Source of the DNA: Anaerolineales bacterium | Lineage (GTDB): Bacteria; Chloroflexota; Anaerolineae; Anaerolineales; Villigracilaceae | Assembly: GCA_013140605.1 (NCBI GenBank) | Contig: JABFSL010000097.1 | Coordinates: 1-55,493, forward strand | Direction: 5' to 3' | DNA length: 55,493 bases | Part shown: piece after piece, positions 17,507 to 25,106 of the stretch | Numbering within the stretch: the stretch's first letter is position 1 | How the letters are laid out: every line of letters starts with the position of its first letter | Position numbers and translations under genes: made by a program | The notes under the pieces: model-generated | Told to the model about the DNA's origin: nothing | Database searches by the model: none | What the model saw: the letters and a program-made list of their open reading frames with translations, nothing else

Positions 17507-17866
17507 ATGGATAAAGACGAAGAGGGTAGACCAATTCTCAACGTTGTGTTCTATAAAACCGAAGCAGGCAAAGAGCCTGTACGGGAATGGCTGAGAGATA
17601 TGCCAAAAGAGGATCGTCGAGCCATTGGTGAGGACATCAAAACCGCACAATATGGCTGGCCTCTCGGAATGCCCCTGATTCGCAAGATCGAGCGCGGACT
17701 TTGGGAAGTACGTTCCAGTATTAGCTCTGGAATTGCAAGAGTATTTTTTACGGTTATGGATAAGACAATGGTTCTCTTGCATGGATTCGTCAAGAAGTCA
17801 CAGAAAACACCTCAAGACGAATTGGATACCGCCCGTCGTCGCTTGAATAATTTAGAGAAGGATTAA
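17507..17866 (+). CDS. HigB/Gp49-family toxin (RelE superfamily)
   Basis: 119 residues of the phage-derived Gp49-like / HigB group (PF05973-type). The pattern is characteristic: PVREWLRDMPKEDRRAIGED, then MPLIRKIERGLWEVRSS and ARVFFTVMDKTMVLLHGFVK. Members are mRNA-cleaving, ribosome-associated toxins; basic residues near the end (FVKKSQKTP) are typical. It is followed after 3 bases by an XRE-family antitoxin, the toxin-first order usual for HigBA. The gene pair lies between two direct copies of a composite repeat, which suggests cassette-like acquisition. Activity is inferred from family only. Confidence 0.9.
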   Translation: MDKDEEGRPILNVVFYKTEAGKEPVREWLRDMPKEDRRAIGEDIKTAQYGWPLGMPLIRKIERGLWEVRSSISSGIARVFFTVMDKTMVLLHGFVKKSQKTPQDELDTARRRLNNLEKD

Positions 17867-17869
17867 GTT

Positions 17870-18151
17870 ATGAACAAAAAACACATCGGAAGCAACTTTG
17901 ATGATTTTCTCAAAGAAGAAAAAATTTACGAGCAGGTACAAGCTGCCGCCATCAAGCGGGTTATTGCCTATCAAATTGCGGAAGAAATGAAGAAAAAGAA
18001 TCTGACCAAAACTGAAATGGCCAACCGCATGAAGACCAGCCGCGCCGCGCTGGAACGTCTGCTTGACCCCGAAAATGCTTCTATCACTTTAATTACGTTG
18101 GAGCGTGCCGCATCTGCTTTGGGAAAGAAGTTGTCAGTACAGTTGGCATAA
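17870..18151 (+). CDS. HigA-type antitoxin with HTH_XRE domain
   Basis: 93 residues. An N-terminal segment (NFDDFLKEEKIYEQV) is followed by a helix-turn-helix at about 38-90 (IAEEMKKKNLTKTEMANRMK, TSRAALERLLD, ITLITLERAASALGKKL), typical of the DNA-binding antitoxin that follows Gp49-like toxins. It should neutralise the toxin and repress the promoter at 17473-17500. It starts 3 bases after the toxin stop, so translation is probably coupled. Confidence 0.9.
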   Translation: MNKKHIGSNFDDFLKEEKIYEQVQAAAIKRVIAYQIAEEMKKKNLTKTEMANRMKTSRAALERLLDPENASITLITLERAASALGKKLSVQLA

Positions 18152-18202
18152 TATTGAAAAATAACAGAGTGTGTATTTCGATTAAGGTAATTTTTGAGCT
18201 GG

Positions 18203-18505
18203 GCGGACCTCTCCCTGATTGAGACGGTTTATGAGCAAGTTGACTTGTCCCTCTCCTAAAAAGGAGAGGGCATTTTCTTGTCTTCTTTTCTGTTTGATAA
18301 AGTTGTTAACTTTCCTGTCAACGTTTCGTTTGAGGAAGGTTCTAGCCTCTCCCCTTGGGGGGAGACGGGAGAGGGGTTTTGTTTTTGCTTCGCGGGGTCG
18401 GTGCGGGCTGAAGCCCTTCCTCAGTTCGTGGAAGTCGGCTGTGCCGACTCAGCGCGAAGCGCTTCCATGTATTGAGCTAGGGATTTATCCCGAAGCGAAG
18501 ACGAG
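18203..18505. repeat. Composite repeat, copy B (right of the toxin-antitoxin module)
   Basis: Direct copy of the 17041-17458 repeat: shared CAACGTTTCGTTT, GGGGAGACGGGAGAGGGGTT, TGCGGGCTGAAGCCCTTCCT, and a GTCGGCT / GCCGAC hairpin. It differs by small substitutions and is shorter; copy A holds an extra CCTCTCC-type unit. The rest of 18152-18565 has no gene. Confidence 0.85.
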
Positions 18506-18565
18506 AGAGGGTAAAATAACAAGCGCGACAATCAAGTTGTCAAATCCAACAAACTGGAGTCCGCC

Positions 18566-19348
18566 ATGCTTGAATACGTCAACCTTGATCTGGCTTTGGG
18601 GCAGGATGAATATAAAAAGCGATTACGGCCATTACAGCAGCGCCTTTATGAATTGGAGCACGCTGTCTTCGACGCGAAAATTCCAGTCATCATTGTGTTC
18701 GAGGGCTGGGCCGCCACTGGCAAGGGACGGCTGATCAGTCTGCTCGCAGAGCGCCTGGATCCGCGCGGCTTCCGCGTCGTCCCGATCACGCCGCCGCGCA
18801 CTGCCGAGCTGCGTTATCCGTGGATGTGGCGCTTCTGGCTCAAGCTCCCAGCCCACGGACAAATGGTCGCGTTCGACACATCATGGTATCGCAGGGTATT
18901 GATCGACCGCTTGAACAAAACGATCAACAAGGATGAGTTACGCGCCGCATACCAGGACATCGCCGAATTTGAAGAGATGCTGACTGCGGATGGAACGGTC
19001 ATCCTAAAATTCTGGCTGCACATCGGCAAAGCAGATCAGCATAAACGCATCAAGAAATTGCGCAAGGATAAATTGACAGCCTGGCAGGTGGGAGAGGAGG
19101 ATGAGTTGCAAAACAAGCGCCATGAAAAATATTCGGGCTTTGTCGAAGACATGATCGCGCGGACTGATTCGCCTCATGCTCCCTGGACGATTGTTGAAGC
19201 AACCGATCGATATTACATGCGCATCAAGGTTTTTGAAACCATCATCGCTTCGCTCGAAGCGCGTCTGGGTCTGCCCTCCTCCTCGTCGGGGACGAAGACC
19301 AAACGTCCACGCGTAACAAAGGAAATGAAAGGAGCCGTCAATGCTTGA
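18566..19348 (+). CDS. Polyphosphate kinase 2-family protein, N-terminal-half type
   Basis: 260 residues with the PPK2 fold: Walker A FEGWAATGKGR (about 50-60), then DPRGFRVVPITPP and FDTSWYRRVL at the Walker B/lid. Canonical PPK2 has FDRSWYGRVL; here the first Arg is Thr and the Gly is Arg, so activity may be weak or structural. In PAP-type (class II) PPK2 enzymes two such domains are fused, with the N-terminal one degenerate; here they are separate genes overlapping by 8 bases. Substrates would be polyphosphate and AMP. RBS GGAG lies 8 bases before the ATG. C-terminal about 25 residues are Ser/Lys-rich. Confidence 0.88.
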   Translation: MLEYVNLDLALGQDEYKKRLRPLQQRLYELEHAVFDAKIPVIIVFEGWAATGKGRLISLLAERLDPRGFRVVPITPPRTAELRYPWMWRFWLKLPAHGQMVAFDTSWYRRVLIDRLNKTINKDELRAAYQDIAEFEEMLTADGTVILKFWLHIGKADQHKRIKKLRKDKLTAWQVGEEDELQNKRHEKYSGFVEDMIARTDSPHAPWTIVEATDRYYMRIKVFETIIASLEARLGLPSSSSGTKTKRPRVTKEMKGAVNA

Positions 19349-20048
19349 GCGTCTTGATCTTACATTGGCAACTAAGCGTGATGAATACGATAAGCAGCTC
19401 AAGGCCTTGCAGGCTGAGTTGCATGAACTGGCCTTTCAAGTCTATGCCCAGAAGCGGCCCGTGGTCATTGTCTTTGAAGGCATGGATGCCTCGGGCAAGG
19501 GCGGCTCGATCAAGCGCCTGACCGAACGCATTGATCCACGCGGCTATGTGGTCTGGCCCATCTCCGCGCCTTCGGGTGAGGATAAAGAGCGTCATTACCT
19601 GTATCGTTTTTGGCGGCGACTGCCCGAGCAGGGACAGATCGCCATCTTTGACCGCTCATGGTATGGGCGCGTATTGGTTGAACGTTTGGAAGGCTATTGC
19701 ACCGAAGCGGATTGGCGCCGCGCGTATAGCGAGATCAATCAGTTCGAGCGTCAACTCACCGACTCTGGCACAGTCGTTTTCAAATTCTGGATGCACATCA
19801 GCAAGCAGGAACAACTGCGCCGCTTCCGTGAACGCACGCGCACAAATTACAAGACCTGGAAGATCACAGATGAGGATTGGCGCAATCGCGGCAAATGGGA
19901 GGATTACATCACCGCCGCGGAAGAGATGCTGTTGAAGACGAGCACGCCCGATTCTCCCTGGACACTGGTGGAAGCCAACGATAAATATTTTGCGCGCATC
20001 AAGTCCCTGCGCACGGTCGCGGAGAAATTGCGGCGGGCGTTGAAGTGA
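19341..20048 (+). CDS. Polyphosphate kinase 2 (polyphosphate:AMP phosphotransferase, catalytic half)
   Basis: 235 residues with intact PPK2 motifs: Walker A FEGMDASGKGG (about 38-48), DPRGYVVWPISAPSGEDKER, the catalytic lid FDRSWYGRVLVER and KFWMHISKQEQLRRF. It transfers phosphate between polyphosphate and nucleoside mono- or diphosphates. The 8-base overlap with the upstream paralogue (ATG at 19341, TGA at 19346-19348) implies translational coupling and a stoichiometric pair, equivalent to the two-domain PAP enzyme split in two. Confidence 0.92.
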   Translation: MLERLDLTLATKRDEYDKQLKALQAELHELAFQVYAQKRPVVIVFEGMDASGKGGSIKRLTERIDPRGYVVWPISAPSGEDKERHYLYRFWRRLPEQGQIAIFDRSWYGRVLVERLEGYCTEADWRRAYSEINQFERQLTDSGTVVFKFWMHISKQEQLRRFRERTRTNYKTWKITDEDWRNRGKWEDYITAAEEMLLKTSTPDSPWTLVEANDKYFARIKSLRTVAEKLRRALK

Positions 20049-20106
20049 AAAAACGAATAATGAGATATGCATTAGACTTTTCGGTAAAAGGTCAGCGGCC
20101 TTTCTT

Positions 20107-20184
20107 ATCCACAGATTACACGAATTTTCGCAGATTTTTCTCTTGCAGATTTATTAATCTGTGTAATCTGCCAAATCTGTGGAT
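20107..20184. repeat. Palindromic repeat ATCCACAGATT family
   Basis: Ends ATCCACAGATT and AATCTGTGGAT are perfect inverted repeats; the interior (TTACACGAATTTTCGCAGAT and AATCTGTGTAATCTGCC) pairs imperfectly. It belongs to the family seen at 4905-5010 and 32041-32155. The rest of 20049-20305 has no gene. Confidence 0.75.
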
Positions 20185-20305
20185 TATTTCCGATCATGTC
20201 TAATATTTAAAAAATGAAGAAGAATCAGCGTTTTCAGCGTTCATCTGCGTCCAAATTTTAAGACCGCAATTAATCAGACCGAATTATGATTTTGGAGGCT
20301 TCGAC

Positions 20306-21085
20306 ATGAAACAGATTCAATACGCAACTCTTCTGGGCGGATTTGTCATTTCCGTGCTGGCTTTTGGTTACATCCTTCAACTCCCCTTCGCGACGAATTT
20401 ATGGCCCTGGCCTGACGGACGGCTTTCTTATTTATTCATCGGATCGATCCTGGCGGCGGTCAGTGTGGCGGCCATCTGGATCGGCTGGACAGGTGAGTTT
20501 GGCGCGTTACCTGCCGGCGCGCTGAATGTCTTCGTGATCGCGGTCACTTGCGCCATCTTCTTTCTACAGCTTGCCTTGAGAGAGAACCGCGCAGAGTTAT
20601 ACCCCTATGGATTTGCATTCATACTAATGGCAATTGCGAGCATTGCCGCATTCCAGTGGAGTAGCAAATTGGAACTGCGTGACTCGCATCCCATGCCAAA
20701 ACTGGTGCGCGTTTCCTTTGGGATCTTCATCGCCTCGTTATTTTTTGCAGGCGGTTCGCTTGTGATGAAACTGCCGATCTTCCCCTGGGCCTTGGACTCC
20801 AAATCCTCTGTGATCTTTGGCTGTATCTTTTTGGGAGACGCATTCTACTTTTTATACGGATTGTTCCAACCCCGCTGGCATAACGCGCTTGGACAATTAT
20901 TGAGCTTTCTGGCATATGACCTTGTGCTGATATTCCCCTTTCTTGCGCTCTTCAAAACTGTAAAACCTGAATATCAACTCAACCTCACCATCTATGTGAC
21001 CGTTCTGCTTTACAGCGGCGCGCTCGCGGTCTATTATCTTTTCATCAATGCGAGAACTCGAGTTTGGAATTCAAATAAATTTTGA
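20306..21085 (+). CDS. Polytopic membrane protein of unknown function
   Basis: 259 residues with about seven or eight predicted transmembrane helices, for example LGGFVISVLAFGYIL, LFIGSILAAVSVAAIWIGW, AGALNVFVIAVTCAIFFL, GIFIASLFFAGGSLV and LAYDLVLIFPFLALF. No signature motif is recognised. It has a clear RBS (GGAGG, 20294-20298). It may be co-transcribed with the exonuclease gene that begins 60 bases after its stop, but nothing shows a shared role. Confidence 0.75.
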   Translation: MKQIQYATLLGGFVISVLAFGYILQLPFATNLWPWPDGRLSYLFIGSILAAVSVAAIWIGWTGEFGALPAGALNVFVIAVTCAIFFLQLALRENRAELYPYGFAFILMAIASIAAFQWSSKLELRDSHPMPKLVRVSFGIFIASLFFAGGSLVMKLPIFPWALDSKSSVIFGCIFLGDAFYFLYGLFQPRWHNALGQLLSFLAYDLVLIFPFLALFKTVKPEYQLNLTIYVTVLLYSGALAVYYLFINARTRVWNSNKF

Positions 21086-21145
21086 TTTGCGCTGCGCAGG
21101 GAAAAACGGTAAGATACCTCCACCCTATAAGAAGGCGGTTATCAC

Positions 21146-21958
21146 ATGTTTGATATTTCCAACGCACGCTTCGCTTTTCTGGATATCGAGACCACAGGCC
21201 TTTCGCCGTGGTTTGGAGATCGGATCTGCCAAATAGCGGTTGTCATCACTGAAGGCAAACGCATCAAATCGACCGTTGACCTGCTCCTGAACCCCGAGCA
21301 TGATCTTTCACCCGCGGCCGCCCACGTCAACGGCTTGGACGAGTCGAAACTGTCAGCCTCACCCAAATTCGCAGAGATCACCGACCAGCTTGAGGCGTTG
21401 TTAAAAGACGCGGTCATCGTTTGTCATAATGCCAAATTCGATCTGCAATTCCTCGACAATGAATATCGCAAATTGAGTCGTTCCGTCGAATATCCAAATT
21501 TGATCGACACGCTTTTATTGGCGCGCGATAACTTTGACTTGGAATCATACGGTTTGCAATTTCTGGCGGATGCCTTCCATGTTTCAAAGAGTCCGCAGGA
21601 GTCGCGCGCCATGGCCGACGCGCTGACCGCCAAGAATATTTTCTTTGCGATGATGGACGCGCTCAAACCCAACGGCAGGCCGCTCGACGATTACATCGGC
21701 ATTTACAACTCGCCCGCCTGGCCCGAGGAAGGCGTGTACCTGCCGACTGAACTCAGCGAAGCCATCAACAGCGGACGAAGATTGTTCATCAAATATATGG
21801 ATAAGGACGGCGAGATTTCGGAACGCTGGATCTCCCCCATCGAAGTGATGGGGCTGGCCGATTACATCTACCTGAAAGCCTTCTGCCACACGCGCGAAGC
21901 CGAACGCACTTTTAGATTGGATAGAATTATCGAAGTGGCGGTGGAAGTCCAAAAATAA
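21146..21958 (+). CDS. DnaQ-like 3'-5' exonuclease fused to a WYL domain, catalytic His absent
   Basis: 270 residues. N-terminal DEDD exonuclease: Exo I FLDIETTG (D13, E15), Exo II CHNAKFD (D99), and Exo III SRAMADA where D158 is kept but S153 stands where DEDDh enzymes have the catalytic His. About 190-265 resembles a WYL domain (FIKYMDKDGEISERWISPIE, then YIYLKAFC and ERTFRLDRI), a ligand- or nucleic-acid-sensing module common in defence regulators. With the His missing, activity may be reduced or the protein may bind without cutting. RBS AAGGCGG precedes the ATG. Two further copies of the last codons lie downstream (22056-22103, 22202-22273). Confidence 0.88.
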   Translation: MFDISNARFAFLDIETTGLSPWFGDRICQIAVVITEGKRIKSTVDLLLNPEHDLSPAAAHVNGLDESKLSASPKFAEITDQLEALLKDAVIVCHNAKFDLQFLDNEYRKLSRSVEYPNLIDTLLLARDNFDLESYGLQFLADAFHVSKSPQESRAMADALTAKNIFFAMMDALKPNGRPLDDYIGIYNSPAWPEEGVYLPTELSEAINSGRRLFIKYMDKDGEISERWISPIEVMGLADYIYLKAFCHTREAERTFRLDRIIEVAVEVQK

Positions 21959-21960
21959 TC

Positions 21961-22053
21961 ATGTCGCTGCGAGCGGATTTGATGCGAAGCAGCCTCCTGT
22001 TTATAAGGAGATTGCTTCGTCGGGAAGAACAAGAGCCCTCCTCGCAACGACAT
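21961..22053. repeat. Palindromic repeat of the GTCATTGCGAGG family, copy 1
   Basis: Starts ATGTCGCTGCGAG, ends CTCGCAACGACAT; the interior has GAAGCAGCCTCC and GGAGATTGCTTC. A clear relative lies at 29261-29358. It sits immediately after the exonuclease stop, between the true gene end and its first extra copy. Confidence 0.85.
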
Positions 22054-22055
22054 GA

Positions 22056-22103
22056 TGCCACACCCGCGAAGCCGAACGCACGTTTCGATTGGATAGAATT
22101 ATT
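22056..22103 (+). pseudogene. Extra copy 1 of the exonuclease-WYL gene end (truncated)
   Basis: Encodes REAERTFRLDRII, as at the end of the real gene (21884-21958), then breaks off where the next repeat begins. Differences from the true gene are synonymous (ACT to ACG, AGA to CGA, ATC to ATT). Confidence 0.85.
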
Positions 22104-22124
22104 GTCTGATATTACGCACCCAAT

Positions 22125-22196
22125 TGTGATTCCCTGAGCGGAGCGAAGGGTCTCTGAGATAATCGTAGAGATTCTTCGCTCTGCTCAGAACGACAT
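22125..22196. repeat. Palindromic repeat of the CCTGAGCGAAGCGAAGG family, copy 1
   Basis: The left arm CCCTGAGCGGAGCGAAGGGT pairs imperfectly with TTCTTCGCTCTGCTCAG. A relative lies in frame within lutBC (36853-36931). It separates the two extra copies of the exonuclease gene end. Confidence 0.8.
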
Positions 22197-22201
22197 AACG
22201 C

Positions 22202-22273
22202 CCCACGCGAAGCCGAACGCACATTTAGGTTGGATAGGATCATTGAGGTGGCAGTGGAAGTGAATAAGGATTA
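22202..22273 (+). pseudogene. Extra copy 2 of the exonuclease-WYL gene end (with stop)
   Basis: Encodes REAERTFRLDRIIEVAVEVN, then KD and TAA; the real gene ends REAERTFRLDRIIEVAVEVQ, then K. Nearly all base differences are synonymous (AGA/AGG, ATT/ATC, GAA/GAG, GCG/GCA, GTC/GTG), so the copy derives from a gene that evolved under protein-level selection, not from recent duplication. Confidence 0.85.
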
Positions 22274-22449
22274 AAAATTAGAGCAAGCTATAAAGTTACC
22301 GAATAAATCTTATTCCCCATGAAGATTTTGTTTATAACGAATCTGCTTACTTGTGGAGAACAACATTGCAGCTGTTAGGAAGTTTGATTTACAAAACATC
22401 TGTTATCGCAAGCGTGCTAGGCAATAGCTCAATCAAAGGTAAAAGCGAA

Positions 22450-23211
22450 ATGGAAATCACTACACTATATAGTTGGGAAGAGCTAAAAAATTGGTGTGAT
22501 CAGAGAAGCATTCTAAAACAGTATGTCTTTAGAGGGCAAAGTGATAATACTTGGCCGCTAAGAACAAGCCTTGCCAGACATTTCATCGCTAATAAAATCA
22601 AGTCTGAAGAGTGGCGCCCCAGAGAGTTGAAAATGTACCGGATGTTCAGAGAGCGCCTTCTAAATTTGTGCCCGGGAATGTATGAAAATTGGAGCCCGAT
22701 GGATGTTTTGTCTTTAATGCAGCATCATGGGACGCCGACAAGGTTATTAGATTTCACTTCTTCACCATTGGTAGCATCATATTTTGCCCTTCGTGACGCA
22801 CGTGGCGACAGCGCAATTTGGGTAATTAACACAGATTATTTAGAAGCATTGCACAGGTCAAAGGGCTTTGAATATTATTCAGGGCCAACGCATATAGATA
22901 ATTACAAAATCGCACAAAAAAATCCTAGCGCGATAATACTAACGCCATCTTCTCCACATCTTAGACTAGCTTCACAACATGGATGTTTCTTAGTTCCAGG
23001 GCGGATATTAAGCGAAGTTGATGCGGGATTCATTGATAGTAAAGTTATATTATCAGAGAACCTTGTAATGGATTCGGTCATAAAATTACGAGGGCTTGGT
23101 ATTGATAATGAATCTATGTTTCCGAACTTGGATAAAATCGCAGAAGAAATCAATCGCTTTTCAGTAACAGGAGGTGCCGAGTTTCCTGCAGTGAGGCCTA
23201 AAAAATCGTAA
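22450..23211 (+). CDS. FRG-domain protein
   Basis: 253 residues from the ATG at 22450 (MEITTLYSWEELKNW; AAAGG upstream); the frame is open to 22351 without a good start. The FRG signature is clear: YVFRGQSDNTWPLRTSLAR near the start, then LMQHHGTPTRLLDFTSSPLV and YFALRD, and a late LRLASQHGCFLVPG. FRG proteins are found in accessory regions and some are linked to antiphage or toxin roles; the biochemical activity is not established. It stands alone on the plus strand, is A+T-rich compared with metabolic genes nearby, and follows the duplicated exonuclease ends. Confidence 0.85.
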   Translation: MEITTLYSWEELKNWCDQRSILKQYVFRGQSDNTWPLRTSLARHFIANKIKSEEWRPRELKMYRMFRERLLNLCPGMYENWSPMDVLSLMQHHGTPTRLLDFTSSPLVASYFALRDARGDSAIWVINTDYLEALHRSKGFEYYSGPTHIDNYKIAQKNPSAIILTPSSPHLRLASQHGCFLVPGRILSEVDAGFIDSKVILSENLVMDSVIKLRGLGIDNESMFPNLDKIAEEINRFSVTGGAEFPAVRPKKS

Positions 23212-23399
23212 ATTATTAGTACAAAACTGTTTTCAAAGAAAATAAAAAATCTTGTAGTTTGCTCACATTTTTATAATATTCTCTTGTATGTGCGTCAAAG
23301 GCTTAAAAATATTGGGGCATGCCAAAGCTTTTTTGTTTAGAAAACGTTCCTGGACGCTGTATTATTGTACACCAGCGGTTAATCCTCTACAAAAGATAC

Positions 23400-24344
23400 T
23401 CATTTCATCCAAGGTTCACATTTGTAGAGCGCTTCATCAATGTCAATATAAGGAACACCTATAAAAGAACTTAGGACTTGGCCTTGAGCAACAACACAAT
23501 CTCCTGATCCCACAAAATACATGTATGTTCCTCCTGCGAGAAAGAATGCTTTCTGATCATCTGAGAATAAGATTTGTCTGGTACTTTCGCCAACGGATTT
23601 ACTTTTGTATACAATTCCGTAAACGCATACCTCCTGACCTATCATTGCAGTTGTTACTTCTGTCCAATTAATACAATCAGGAGCAGATACTGTTGGAGTC
23701 TGATTCATATCAGAAAGTTCAGTGGGGATCTGAGTATCAGTGGGTATTTTTTCTGTTTCCGCAATTAACTGCTCACTAAGATCAATTAATTTGTCGATGT
23801 TTTCTAAGACTTTATCATTCGCGCTTACATCCCAATCAAGCAATTGGCGATAATTCAAAACAAGTCTTTTGGTCTCGGATGCGACTTGATCAAGAATGTT
23901 ATCGACTTGAATTACTTGCTGGGGAACAGATTCAATAGATTCCATTTCATTCGCTGATCTCTCAAGTTTTCCTAATATAAATTCGACTTGAAATCTCCAT
24001 GTTTGGTCAGAATACAAATCATTGTTATCAACCATTTCGTTATGCTTGATTGTCAACTCATCGAGCGCATCAGCAAAACCATTTATGATGTGTCCATATT
24101 TATCAAGATATTCGAAAGTTAAATTCGAGTCAGATATACTTAATGGTGTTTGCAAGGTATTCGTAGGATGTAGTGTATTCGTAGGACTAGGTGTGAAAGT
24201 TGCAATTGGTGTATTGGTTGATTTTGGGAACGGGGTGTTTACATTTTGCGTTTGGACTATCGCTGTTTGTATGGCATTTTCAGATGGTTGACAACCTGTA
24301 ATAAAAATAATGGCAATTAAGAAAAGAGCAGAAAGTTTTTTCAT
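23400..24344 (-). CDS. Putative lipoprotein with Thr/Pro-rich linker
   Basis: 314 residues. A lipoprotein signal (MKKLSALFLIAIIFITGC, lipobox ITGC) predicts export and lipid anchoring. A Thr/Pro/Asn-rich linker (TNTPIATFTPSPTNTLHPTN) follows, then a helical region (about 75-200) and a C-terminal beta-rich domain (VCVYGIVYKSKSVGESTRQI, FSDDQKAFFLAGGTYMYFVG) resembling the OB-like folds seen on some exported proteins. The function is unknown. It is A+T-rich and converges with the FRG gene; the 188 bases between hold no recognisable feature. Confidence 0.75.
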   Translation of the reverse strand: MKKLSALFLIAIIFITGCQPSENAIQTAIVQTQNVNTPFPKSTNTPIATFTPSPTNTLHPTNTLQTPLSISDSNLTFEYLDKYGHIINGFADALDELTIKHNEMVDNNDLYSDQTWRFQVEFILGKLERSANEMESIESVPQQVIQVDNILDQVASETKRLVLNYRQLLDWDVSANDKVLENIDKLIDLSEQLIAETEKIPTDTQIPTELSDMNQTPTVSAPDCINWTEVTTAMIGQEVCVYGIVYKSKSVGESTRQILFSDDQKAFFLAGGTYMYFVGSGDCVVAQGQVLSSFIGVPYIDIDEALYKCEPWMK

Positions 24345-24456
24345 ACTACCTCCATATTTAGTTTAGTATACAATTTTTTACCCCTCTCTCCACCTGTCAA
24401 TTGTCACCAAAAAGAAGCAGGACAAACCGCTAAGCCTGCGCTGCCTCACAATACTT

Positions 24457-24867
24457 TTATTCTTCGAGAATCGCCCCAGCCGCAATGGGATCAAATCCGT
24501 TAGGCCATTTTGTTCCGTTATTATATTTCGCCCCAGTCACATCAATTCCGCTCATATTGGCTTCGTACATATTGGCATAGTTCAAACAGGCGTTGATCAG
24601 TTTTGCTCCGCTCAAGTCCGCTTCGAACAGGTTGGCATCCATCAGATTGGCTTCGGTCAAATCCGCTCCGTGAAGATTCGCCTCGCCCAGCCTGACCCCG
24701 TCCAGATTCGCTTTGCTCAGGTTGGCATAGCGCAGTTTAGCCTCGCCCAGGTCGGCTCCGCTTAAATCCGCGCCGCTTAGCTCAGCCTTACTCAAGTCAC
24801 AGCGGGCCAGTTGCAGTGGTTTCGGTCCGTTGAGCAGTGCGTCAAGTTCATCTTTTGTAAATTGCAT
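24457..24867 (-). CDS. Pentapeptide-repeat protein
   Basis: 136 residues, of which about 18-108 are tandem A(D/N)LXX pentapeptides (GADLSGADLGEAKLRYANLS, LDGVRLGEANLHGADLTEAN), forming a right-handed quadrilateral beta-helix. The C-terminal end GTKWPNGFDPIAAGAILEE closely matches the end of the neighbouring J-domain protein, so the two are paralogues. Such proteins often act as scaffolds or DNA mimics; the role here is unknown. The upstream region carries a nested palindromic element. Confidence 0.9.
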   Translation of the reverse strand: MQFTKDELDALLNGPKPLQLARCDLSKAELSGADLSGADLGEAKLRYANLSKANLDGVRLGEANLHGADLTEANLMDANLFEADLSGAKLINACLNYANMYEANMSGIDVTGAKYNNGTKWPNGFDPIAAGAILEE

Positions 24868-24920
24868 GGTTTTGCCTTTCAGTTCTTATCAGGAAGTATT
24901 ACAGGCACGATCATTCTTGT

Positions 24921-25048
24921 AATAGATCTCTTACAAAAGTCTTTTTTTGCCACAGAGATCACAGAGAAAACCTTGAGTTTTTAAGTGTTTTTCCTCAAAA
25001 AGCTCTGTGCTCTCTGTGGCTAATGCTCTCACTTGTGCAAGAGGTCTA
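24921..25048. repeat. Nested palindromic element, copy 1 (upstream of pentapeptide gene)
   Basis: Outer ends AATAGATCTCTTACAAAAGT, CTTTTTTTGCCACA and TGTGGCTAATGCTCTCACTT, TGCAAGAGGTC; the core is an inverted pair CACAGAGATCACAGAG / CTCTGTGCTCTCTGTG. The copy at 26112-26209 keeps the outer ends but has a different palindromic core. Confidence 0.85.
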
Positions 25049-25106
25049 ATCAATAAAAAATATTATATGCTTGATAAGCGAACGGGGCAAGCGATAATAT
25101 TTATTC

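Noticed and set aside
23212-23399. A+T-rich gap after the FRG gene, considered as a hidden small gene or terminator
   Set aside because: No ORF with a ribosome site and no stable hairpin with a T-run could be found.
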